Shown here piece after piece: positions 6,727-14,262 of a stretch of 41,199 bases of DNA. Position 1 is the first letter of the stretch. Every line of letters starts with the position of its first letter. Source of the stretch: JANWHZ01 sp964527385 (GTDB taxonomy: Bacteria; Patescibacteriota; Saccharimonadia; Saccharimonadales; UBA4665); contig CAZGPZ010000003.1 of the NCBI GenBank assembly GCA_964527385.1, positions 1 through 41,199 of the forward strand. Direction: 5' to 3'. The notes under the pieces are model-generated. The model had not been told where the DNA came from. It saw only the letters and a list, made by a program, of their open reading frames with translations, and made no database searches. Both the position numbers and the translations under genes were made by a program.

Positions 6727-8559
6727 ATGGACGCGGTAGAGGACATCAAGGCGCGGCTGGGCATCGAGGACGTTATTAGCGAATACGTCCAGTTGAAGCG
6801 TGCCGGGCGTAACTGGAAGGGCCTTAGCCCGTTCACGAGCGAGAAGACCGCGAGCTTTGTCGTCAGCCCGGAGAAACAGATCTGGCACGATTTCTCGTCG
6901 GGCAAGGGCGGCAACATGTTCAGCTTTGTCATGGAAATGGAAGGGCTGGACTTCAAAGGCGCGTTGGAATTGCTGGCGCGCAAAGCCGGCATCGACATCG
7001 AACAATACCGCCAATCGCCGCGTTCGCGTGGCCCGGACAAAGAGCGCTTGTACCAACTCCTTGAATTGAGCACAAAATTTTACCAGGCGCAGTTCAGCAA
7101 GAACGAAACAGCCTGGCGCTACGTATTTGAAAAGCGCAAATTCACCAAAGAAACGGCGCTGGCTTGGCGGCTGGGATACTCTCCAAACACGGGAGCAGCG
7201 CTTATCGAATTCCTGCGCGGGCGCGGCTTTAGCGACGCTGAAATGAAGCAGGCCGGCGTGACGGCGCAACGCTACAAAGGCTTGGGTGACATGTTCCGGG
7301 GACGGCTGATGATCCCGCTCTGCGACCCGCAAGGGAGGGTAATCGGCTTCACGGCGCGGATCCTGACCGACGACCCAAATGCCCCAAAGTATATCAATAC
7401 GCCCCAAACGGTCCTATACGATAAATCCCGCCACGTATTCGGGCTGCATCTGGCAAAGGAAGCGATCAGGAAGAGCAAATTCGCCGTCCTGGCCGAGGGA
7501 AACCTGGATGTCATTGCCAGTCACCAGGCGGATATCAAGCAAACGGCCGCGGTCGCGGGCACGGCGCTGACCGAGTATCAATTGAAGATTCTCAGCCGTT
7601 TCACGCCAGACATCCGCCTATGTTTTGACGCCGATCGGGCGGGACTGGCAGCGACAGAACGTGCCATCCCGATTGCTAGCAAAGTCGGAGTCAGCCTCAG
7701 TATCATCACGATTCCAAGCGGCAAAGATCCTGATGAGCTTATACGCCAGGACCCGGCGGCGTGGCGCGGCATTATCAGCCAGAACCAGTACGCGCTCGAC
7801 TGGCTGATAGGTAGGTACCAAAAATTGCTCGACTTGACTACGGCCCAGGGTAAACGTGAGTTCACCGATGTGCTATTGCCGGTTATTCGCCGCCTGGGCG
7901 ATAGCGTCGAACAAGACCATTACATGAACGAAATCGCCGCGCTTGCAGGCGTCAGCCGCGATGCGCTCGACACCAAGTTTGCCAAAACACCTGCTGAACA
8001 TCTGCGCAAGCTGCGCGCTCCCGCCCGGCAGCCGCAACCAGCCAACAAACAGGCCGTTGAGTACACCAAGGCGCAGGACCACATACTGGCGCTGGCGCTG
8101 CTCCGCCCCAGCCTGCGCGCGTCACTCGCCATGCTATTGCCGGACATGTTCGCAAAAGAAGAGAGCAAGCAACTATTTAGGTTTTTGTGCGAACATCCAG
8201 GCTTTGATGGTTCCAAAGAGGCTTTGCGGCAGCTATCTGCCATCCAGGGCAGTGCTGCCAGCGAAGGGGTGCATTCTCTAGGGGATTATGTTAAAATGTT
8301 GTCATTACAATATGAGGAGCTCTACCAAGGTCTCGACGACGCCGAGCTTGCGTACGAAGCATCCCGACTGACGGCACGGCTCGTCGAAACATACGTAAGA
8401 AACCAAAAACAATATCTTTCAGCTAAGTTGGGCGGCGCCGACGACGCGCAAACACAATCATTGCTGGAAGAAGCAAAAGCACTCGATACATTATTAAAGC
8501 GTGCAAGCGAAGGAGCGATCACCCATGCCGGACGACAAGAAGAAAACAAGCAAAGCTGA
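6727..8559 (+). CDS. dnaG: DNA primase lacking zinc ligands
   Basis: 610 aa. Makes RNA primers for replication. Domain order is normal: N-terminal CHC2-type domain (1-95), RNA polymerase domain with TOPRIM (EGNLDVIA and FDADRAG acidic motifs retained), then a C-terminal helicase-binding region. The zinc ribbon normally reads C-x2-H-x17-C-x2-C; here the same positions are Ser34, Thr37, Asp55 and Ser58 with spacing unchanged, and the surrounding WKGLSPFTSEKTASF and SGKGGNMFSF are conserved. All four zinc ligands are therefore lost without loss of the fold signature. The catalytic centre looks intact, so it is probably an active primase with a metal-free template-reading domain. Its end overlaps rpoD by 35 nt, the classic dnaG-rpoD arrangement. 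Confidence 0.96.
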   Translation: MDAVEDIKARLGIEDVISEYVQLKRAGRNWKGLSPFTSEKTASFVVSPEKQIWHDFSSGKGGNMFSFVMEMEGLDFKGALELLARKAGIDIEQYRQSPRSRGPDKERLYQLLELSTKFYQAQFSKNETAWRYVFEKRKFTKETALAWRLGYSPNTGAALIEFLRGRGFSDAEMKQAGVTAQRYKGLGDMFRGRLMIPLCDPQGRVIGFTARILTDDPNAPKYINTPQTVLYDKSRHVFGLHLAKEAIRKSKFAVLAEGNLDVIASHQADIKQTAAVAGTALTEYQLKILSRFTPDIRLCFDADRAGLAATERAIPIASKVGVSLSIITIPSGKDPDELIRQDPAAWRGIISQNQYALDWLIGRYQKLLDLTTAQGKREFTDVLLPVIRRLGDSVEQDHYMNEIAALAGVSRDALDTKFAKTPAEHLRKLRAPARQPQPANKQAVEYTKAQDHILALALLRPSLRASLAMLLPDMFAKEESKQLFRFLCEHPGFDGSKEALRQLSAIQGSAASEGVHSLGDYVKMLSLQYEELYQGLDDAELAYEASRLTARLVETYVRNQKQYLSAKLGGADDAQTQSLLEEAKALDTLLKRASEGAITHAGRQEENKQS

Positions 8560-9655
8560 CGACTTGGCAGCAAAAAGGGCGCAACTGGTCGCCCAAGCCA
8601 AGAAAAACGGCAAAATCGAACAAAAAGAGATCCTGGCACTGATCCCGGACAAAGCCGAGAATACGGACCTTTTGGACCAGATTTACACCGAGCTGGCCGA
8701 TGCCAATGTCGAGCTCATTATGGCCGAACCGGACGCGGAGAACTTCAGCGACGAGTGGCTAGACGACAACGACGAAGCCTCGATCTTGCCCGAAGAAAGC
8801 AGCTACCTTGACGATGACGTCGCCGATGACTCGGTGCGTTTGTACTTGCGGGAAATCGGCAAAATACCGCTGCTCAATGCCGAGGAGGAGCTGGCGCTTG
8901 CCAAACGCGTTACCCAAGGCGACCGGGAAGCCAAGGACAAAATGGCAGAAGCCAACATGCGCCTAGTGGTATCTATCGCCAAGCGGTATGTCGGCCGCGG
9001 GCTTGACCTGCTTGACCTGATCCAAGAGGGAAATACCGGTTTGCTCCGTGCGGTAGAGAAATTTGATCCTGAAAAAGGCTTCAAGTTCTCGACCTATGCT
9101 ACCTGGTGGATCCGCCAGGCGATTACGCGCGCCATCGCTGACCAAGCGCGCACCATCCGTATTCCGGTCCATATGGTAGAGACGATTAACAAACTATTGC
9201 GTACCCAACGCCGCCTGACCCAGGAATTGAATCGCGAGCCGACGAACGAGGAAATCGCCCAGGCGATGGAGCTTGATGTCGAAAAGGTCGAGCACATCAT
9301 GAAGATCAAGCAAGATATTTCCAGCCTCGACGCCAGCATCCGCGACGATGAGGACGATTCAGTCTTAGCTGATTTCATCGAAGACGAAGACACTGTCACG
9401 CCGGAGGAATCCGCCACTAGCCAGCTGCTCAAAGAACAGGTAAAGGAGATGCTTAGCTCACTGACCGAACGCGAGCAGAAGATCATCAAGCTCCGTTTTG
9501 GCTTGGCAGAAGATGGCAAAAGCCATACGCTGGAGGAAGTCGGCCAGGAGTTCGCTGTCACCCGTGAGCGTATCCGCCAGATCGAAGCCAAAGCCTTGGC
9601 TAAGCTTCGCAAGCACCGCGACGCCAAGAAGCTCCACGACTACATTAAGGGTTAA
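8525..9655 (+). CDS. rpoD: Primary sigma factor (sigma-70)
   Basis: 376 aa from the ATG at 8525, placed 9 nt after AAGGAG (8510-8515) inside dnaG. Housekeeping sigma that directs RNA polymerase to -35/-10 promoters. Regions: a short 1.1-like N-terminus (NGKIEQKEILALI), region 1.2 (DDSVRLYLREIGKIPLL), region 2 (EANMRLVVSIAKRY, DLLDLIQEGNTGLLRAVEKF, FSTYATWWIRQAITRAI, ADQARTIRIPVHM), region 3, and region 4 with LTEREQKIIKLRFGL and VTRERIRQIEAKALAKLRKH. The -10 and -35 contact residues are consensus, fitting the TANNNT and TTGACA-like promoters seen in the window. Confidence 0.97.
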   Translation: MPDDKKKTSKADDLAAKRAQLVAQAKKNGKIEQKEILALIPDKAENTDLLDQIYTELADANVELIMAEPDAENFSDEWLDDNDEASILPEESSYLDDDVADDSVRLYLREIGKIPLLNAEEELALAKRVTQGDREAKDKMAEANMRLVVSIAKRYVGRGLDLLDLIQEGNTGLLRAVEKFDPEKGFKFSTYATWWIRQAITRAIADQARTIRIPVHMVETINKLLRTQRRLTQELNREPTNEEIAQAMELDVEKVEHIMKIKQDISSLDASIRDDEDDSVLADFIEDEDTVTPEESATSQLLKEQVKEMLSSLTEREQKIIKLRFGLAEDGKSHTLEEVGQEFAVTRERIRQIEAKALAKLRKHRDAKKLHDYIKG

Positions 9656-9685
9656 TAGTAACTACCTTTTCGGATCCTAGCTCAT

Positions 9686-9720
9686 ATGCCCCGGTCAATG
9701 AGGGGCGTGTTGCTCTTTTT
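9686..9720 (+). terminator. Possible intrinsic terminator after rpoD
   Basis: ATGCCCC (9686-9692) pairs with GGGGCGT (9702-9708) around a 9-nt loop, followed after five bases by CTTTTT. The gap between stem and T-run makes it imperfect. It lies between the convergent rpoD and kinase genes. Confidence 0.4.
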
Positions 9721-9791
9721 ACCTAAAAGGGTCTTTCCAGGGGTGATATCGCGAGGAAGAGGTTAGATCTGCCAATGTGCCAGCTCTTGCT

Positions 9792-10361
9792 TTAAGGCTT
9801 GGTAACTGCTTGGATGACCTGCTCGAGCTGACGTGTTACGTTGTCAAGGCTGGTATCGTTTAGGATGTAGTAGTCCGCATAAGCGATGGGCCCGCCTTTC
9901 TCAACCGTTTCGATCTCTGACATATCACGCGTGATTATCTGTTCCAGGGTGTACGTCCGGTGGCTGTCTTTGCGGCTGAGAATGCGCTCGTAACGAAGCT
10001 TCTTGGGAGCCACAATGGCGATGACCGTAAGCTTGTCCCCGAATGTTTCGTTCAGGTATTTATACTCGGTCCAACTGTACAAGCCATCAAACACGACGGT
10101 TGGCTGGCCTTGCGCAAAATATTCTTGAGCTTTTCTGGCTGCATGTTTGGCAAGCACGGCCGGTCCCTCTTTCTCGCGCATGTCTTTGCGCACGAAATTC
10201 TCGTCTTTTACGTTGTCGAGCCCGCGCCGCTGTACCTCTTCATAGAGCATGTTACCGAAGTGTACTATGGGCCAGCCGTATGTCTTACCCAAATAATCAG
10301 TGCAACTCCCTTTGCCGGAGCCCATCATACCGACGAATGCGAATATTCTTTCTTCTTTCAT
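9792..10361 (-). CDS. P-loop nucleotide kinase, UPF0200/dephospho-CoA-kinase-like
   Basis: 189 aa from the ATG at 10361, chosen because GATAAT (10369-10374, minus) ends 7 nt upstream. The Walker A loop is GMMGSGKGS. The following pattern FGNMLYEEVQRRGL, VRKDMREKEGPAVLAKHAA and VVFDGLYSWTEYKYL resembles UPF0200/dephospho-CoA-kinase-like proteins, as do the basic RYERILSRKDS lid and DMSEIETVEKGG. It probably phosphorylates a nucleotide-like substrate; which one is unknown. It stands apart from its neighbours, convergent with rpoD and in the same direction as the P-type ATPase upstream. Confidence 0.75.
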   Translation of the reverse strand: MKEERIFAFVGMMGSGKGSCTDYLGKTYGWPIVHFGNMLYEEVQRRGLDNVKDENFVRKDMREKEGPAVLAKHAARKAQEYFAQGQPTVVFDGLYSWTEYKYLNETFGDKLTVIAIVAPKKLRYERILSRKDSHRTYTLEQIITRDMSEIETVEKGGPIAYADYYILNDTSLDNVTRQLEQVIQAVTKP

Positions 10362-10419
10362 GGCTGCCATTATCCCACGTGACAGATAATTTGACTAGCA
10401 AAAAGTGACCGTCTCGTGC

Positions 10420-13224
10420 CTAGATCTTCGCGCCGGAGTTTTTGCCGTAGACTTTGCGGTGGAGCTTGATAACCGTATGGCGGGCATGTTGACGTGTGTG
10501 GCGTTGGAGCAGGCGGGCGCCGATATATGCGGCTGTCGCGATGGCGACCATTGCCCAATCACCTGGGTCAAGCCCGGCAAAATTGAACAACTGCGCAATT
10601 GTTGGGTTGTATACAACAATCAGCACAACGAACGTGCCTAGGCCCATTGCTGCCAAAAGCCTAGGATTGCTCCACAAATACCGCGTGAAAAATGACTGGT
10701 GCCGTGCCGCGCGCAGAAAGAGCAGGTTGGCGCTTTGGCAAGCAACCAAAGTAACGAACGCAATGGTCGCCGCATGCGCGACAAACGCGCTAGACGGGTC
10801 AATGTACGCAGGGCTAAGGTTAATCCTCGCAAAATAGAGCAGGAAGTTCGCGTACGCGACCGCTCCTGCCAGCAGGCCGAATATAACTATCTCGCCGACG
10901 TCATTGGGCGAAATAAGCATGCCAAGCTTGGGGCGCTGCTGCATGGCGCGCTCCAGCGGTTTGTCCCACGCAAGCTCGATTATGGGAAGTGCCTGTATGA
11001 GTGTACTGAACAAAATTATCTGCATTACCTGGATCGGTATCGGCTGGTTGTAGATGATTTGCCCGGCTATGCCAAGGAATATAAGTGCCACAAACGCGGC
11101 ATTGTCCACTAGCACTGCCTTGATGGCTTGCCGCATGCATGCATAAGCCAACCGCCCCTGTGAGACAGCGCCCGCCAGGGCAGACCCATGCGGCGCGCTG
11201 ACCAGGTGTTGGCCAACATTTTCGGTAATAGTAATACCGGCGCTCGCATGGGCTAGGGCAGGCAAGTCGCTCACGCCATGACCGGTAAGCGTCGTTGCAT
11301 GCCCGGCAGCCTCGCTAATCTCGACAAGCCGCAGGGTGTCTTCCGGTGACAAACGCGAGAATGTTACGCCTCCTTTTTCCAGGTACTGTAATACCTGGGC
11401 ATCATCCAGCCCGTGCAAGTCGGCGCTGGTGACTGCCATGCCCGAGACATGCGCCGCGACAATACCGGCATGACGGGCAATGGCGCGCGCGGTCGGCGGG
11501 TCGTCATTAACTATCATTGACACTGCTATGCCGGTAGCACGCAAAGTGCTGAGCGCTTCCGGTAACATTTCGTGCAGCGGCGTATGTATGCTCACGACGC
11601 CGAGAAACGTCAAATCTTGTGATAAATCGTCGATGTTCGTTGTTTTTGGGTCGTAGTTCTTTGGCAGCAAACAGTATGCTAGCGCGGCAGTATGGCGAGC
11701 ACCAAGCGACTCACTCTCTGTGTGGTCGTGAAGGTAAGCCAGGTCGCCTTTCGTGAAATTGCGGACATGGTTGTGATCCCAAAATTTCTTTGACCGGCTA
11801 GCGATCGCCGTGACGCCTCCGCGCGCAAAAAGAACCGTTTCGCCACCGTGCTTGAAGATGCCGGTAACGAATGTGTGGTCACCGCTCGGCACCAAACGTC
11901 CCAAGCGTTCATATTCATCGTGCAGCGATTCGGTATGGATGCCGCCGCGCCGCGCCAACGTTAATATAGCGGCATCGACCGAGTTGCCGAGGGAACGCCA
12001 TTCATTCCTCCGGCTATGGGCTTGATATACTTTCGCGTTGCTGGTCAATGCTGCAGCGGTAAAAAGGAGCGCCAATTTGTCGAGCTCCGGGCCGGTAATT
12101 TCCTGCTCGCCCATACCGAGTATCTTGCCGGCGGGGTCGTAACCATGACCTTCGGTCGTGTATACGGCGCGCCCGGCAAGCACGTGTGTCGCATTGGCTG
12201 TGTTACCGGCGTGCGCTGCAGCCTGGTCGATAATGACGATATCTGTACTCGCCAGCGCGTCCAGGGCGGATAGTGCCTGCACGTGCAAGTGCATGCCGGT
12301 CAATTGTTCCCGGTTCTCCAAGCGGATGATAAACAATTCAAGGACCAAACTAAGCGGCGTCGCAGCGACCAATATAAGCAACACCAATCGCAGTGATGCT
12401 ACTACTGGCATCCCGGCAGCAAAGCCAAGCACGCCTGCGGTCACCGACACCGCAACGCTTGTTTGGGCGGCACGATTGGCAATACGGCGGAACTGGGCCT
12501 GGAAACGTGGTACATGCTGCTGTGTTGCTGCCGTTAGGGCGACAACACGCCCAAGCTCGGCCTGCATGCCGGTGGCAACCACGACGCCACGAGCTTTGCC
12601 CGTTGCCACGCGTGTTCCCATATAAGCTATAGTGTGGCGCAAGAATAACGGCACTTCGCCTTTGGGGGCGGCGACCGACTTGTGGTTCAGGCTATGGTCG
12701 CCAGTCAGCGGCGCATCGTCGGTACTAAAATCTGCTTCCTCGATTATACGAACATCTGCTGGCACTACGTCGCCTTCGTGCAGCGAGACAATATCGCCGA
12801 TTACGAGCGTGGCAGTCTCGACAGTGTGCTCGTCACCGTTACGAATGACTTTGGCAGTAGCTGGCAGCAAGTATGCCAACCCCGACGAGGGTATAGCCCG
12901 CCGATGGTTGAGGGTGGCTATCGCGGCGATGTTGGCGATCGCCAATGCTAGCAGCACGACCCTGACTGCCAAATCACCGGTAAATACGGTAAGAATAATG
13001 CCGGCCAAGAGTAATATAACGACCGGTTCGCAGCAGGCTTGGGCAACCAGGACCAACCGCGAGTTGTCTTCGCTGGTGCTTAAAATATTCGGTCCATGCG
13101 CGCGCAAACGGCGGGCAGCTTCAACATTAGTCAGGCCCATCTTGTGACTGCCAAGTTCTTTGATTACCGCTTCAGGGCTAAGGCGATAGTAGTTCAAGCG
13201 TTTATCTGGACCCACCGTGCTCAT
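10420..13224 (-). CDS. P-type ATPase homologue with disrupted catalytic motifs
   Basis: 934 aa, intact frame. The fold of a cation-transporting P-type ATPase is clear: N-terminal SPEAVIKELGSHKMGLTNVEAARRL, actuator domain (VIGDIVSLHEGDVVPADVRI), ten-helix layout and a C-terminal TM5-TM10 block. The catalytic signatures are altered. The phosphorylation site DKTGTLT is DQAAAHA (Asp333 kept, Lys and TGT lost). TGES is TGDH (174-177). The TM4 PEGLP-type motif is TPLSLVLEL. TGDGxND is TGHGVSD (His649, Ser652). Normal phosphoryl transfer looks unlikely, so this may be a pseudo-transporter kept for a regulatory or scaffolding role. A TATAAT box (13234-13239, minus) lies 9 nt upstream. It is divergent from the second sigma factor. 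Confidence 0.9.
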   Translation of the reverse strand: MSTVGPDKRLNYYRLSPEAVIKELGSHKMGLTNVEAARRLRAHGPNILSTSEDNSRLVLVAQACCEPVVILLLAGIILTVFTGDLAVRVVLLALAIANIAAIATLNHRRAIPSSGLAYLLPATAKVIRNGDEHTVETATLVIGDIVSLHEGDVVPADVRIIEEADFSTDDAPLTGDHSLNHKSVAAPKGEVPLFLRHTIAYMGTRVATGKARGVVVATGMQAELGRVVALTAATQQHVPRFQAQFRRIANRAAQTSVAVSVTAGVLGFAAGMPVVASLRLVLLILVAATPLSLVLELFIIRLENREQLTGMHLHVQALSALDALASTDIVIIDQAAAHAGNTANATHVLAGRAVYTTEGHGYDPAGKILGMGEQEITGPELDKLALLFTAAALTSNAKVYQAHSRRNEWRSLGNSVDAAILTLARRGGIHTESLHDEYERLGRLVPSGDHTFVTGIFKHGGETVLFARGGVTAIASRSKKFWDHNHVRNFTKGDLAYLHDHTESESLGARHTAALAYCLLPKNYDPKTTNIDDLSQDLTFLGVVSIHTPLHEMLPEALSTLRATGIAVSMIVNDDPPTARAIARHAGIVAAHVSGMAVTSADLHGLDDAQVLQYLEKGGVTFSRLSPEDTLRLVEISEAAGHATTLTGHGVSDLPALAHASAGITITENVGQHLVSAPHGSALAGAVSQGRLAYACMRQAIKAVLVDNAAFVALIFLGIAGQIIYNQPIPIQVMQIILFSTLIQALPIIELAWDKPLERAMQQRPKLGMLISPNDVGEIVIFGLLAGAVAYANFLLYFARINLSPAYIDPSSAFVAHAATIAFVTLVACQSANLLFLRAARHQSFFTRYLWSNPRLLAAMGLGTFVVLIVVYNPTIAQLFNFAGLDPGDWAMVAIATAAYIGARLLQRHTRQHARHTVIKLHRKVYGKNSGAKI

Positions 13225-13233
13225 ATTGATTCA

Positions 13234-13239
13234 ATTATA
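13234..13239 (-). promoter_or_regulatory. -10 box TATAAT of the P-type ATPase gene
   Basis: Perfect TATAAT on the minus strand ending 9 nt before the ATG at 13224, with no ribosome site. The 93-nt gap to the divergent sigma gene also holds TGCCT-GGA-AGGCA, a small inverted repeat. Confidence 0.5.
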
Positions 13240-13317
13240 ACCTGTTTTCCCGTCGGCATGATATTTAGCTGCAGTCAGTTTGCCTGGAAGGCATGATGGT
13301 GAACGGGGGTAAGCATT

Positions 13318-14247
13318 ATGGCAAACTACGATGAACCATTGGAGGCAAATCCTGGACCAGAATCGACTGGCGGCGAACCTGGAGAGTTGCCACCCGGCGT
13401 GGGCAGGGCTCAGCCTGAATCCGAACCAGACGCGCTCGGTCTCTACTTACGCGAAATTGGTCGCGTGCCGTTGCTTTCACGACAGCAAGAAATTCGCCTT
13501 GCAACGTGGGCGCAGGCCGGCGATACCGAAGCGCGCCAGAAGTTAGTCGAAGCCAATTTGCGGTTGGTTGTCGATATTGCAAAAAATTATTTCAACTTCA
13601 GCCACACTGAACTACTCGACCGGATCCAAGATGGCAACGAATCACTCATACGTGCCGCAGAAAAGTTTGACCCAGCTCGCGGCGTCAAGTTTTCCACGTA
13701 CGCGGGATGGTGGATCCGCCAGGGCATAGCTCGCAGAAACAACCAAGCTCGGCGGGCAATTTACCTGCCAGAGCATGTGAGCCTGGCACTTGCCAGGATG
13801 CGCCGCGTGGAGCGTGAGCTTGCGGGCACCTTGGGGGATGATCCGGCGCCCGAACAGCTTGCCGATGCGATGGGGATAAGCCTGGAGGAATTGCTCGATT
13901 TGCAAGAACACAACTACCGGATGGTTAGCCTGGCATTGAAGCTCAAGTCAAGCGACCGGCTGTTGCTTGAAGACACGATTGAAGCCGATGACGCTGCGTC
14001 TCCTGAAGCAGTTGCTATTGCGCATGAACTACGAAGCGAGGTGCAGCGGTGGCTCGGCAAGTTGACGGCGCGTGAACGAACTATTACGATACTGCATTTC
14101 GGATTCGATAATGTCACGCCGATGAACAACGAGTTGATCGGACGAGCGTTTGGCATAACCCGCGAGCGTGTCAGGCAGATACTGCGGCATGCTATTGGGA
14201 AGCTGGCTGTTTTTGCCGCGCGCGAGAAGGAACTAGAAGAGAAATAA
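13318..14247 (+). CDS. Alternative sigma-70 family factor
   Basis: 309 aa. A Pro/Glu/Gly-rich N-terminus of about 38 residues replaces region 1.1. Region 1.2 (DALGLYLREIGRVPLL), region 2 (EANLRLVVDIAKNYF, LLDRIQDGNESLIRAAEKFDP, KFSTYAGWWIRQGIA), a region 3-like segment, and region 4 (ITRERVRQILRHAIGKL) are all present. The -35-reading helix is near consensus. The -10-reading part of region 2.4 differs strongly from RpoD: RRNNQARRAIYLPEHV in place of ADQARTIRIPVHM. It probably directs RNA polymerase to a distinct set of promoters with an altered -10 sequence (inference). A GGGGG stretch about 9 nt before the ATG may serve as ribosome site. polA follows after 15 nt with its own -10 box. Confidence 0.92.
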   Translation: MANYDEPLEANPGPESTGGEPGELPPGVGRAQPESEPDALGLYLREIGRVPLLSRQQEIRLATWAQAGDTEARQKLVEANLRLVVDIAKNYFNFSHTELLDRIQDGNESLIRAAEKFDPARGVKFSTYAGWWIRQGIARRNNQARRAIYLPEHVSLALARMRRVERELAGTLGDDPAPEQLADAMGISLEELLDLQEHNYRMVSLALKLKSSDRLLLEDTIEADDAASPEAVAIAHELRSEVQRWLGKLTARERTITILHFGFDNVTPMNNELIGRAFGITRERVRQILRHAIGKLAVFAAREKELEEK

Positions 14248-14249
14248 GA

Positions 14250-14255
14250 TATACT
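14250..14255 (+). promoter_or_regulatory. -10 box TATACT of polA (leaderless)
   Basis: TATACT overlaps the end of the sigma gene region and ends 7 nt before the polA ATG at 14263. No Shine-Dalgarno is present. Confidence 0.5.
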
Positions 14256-14262
14256 AACAGGT

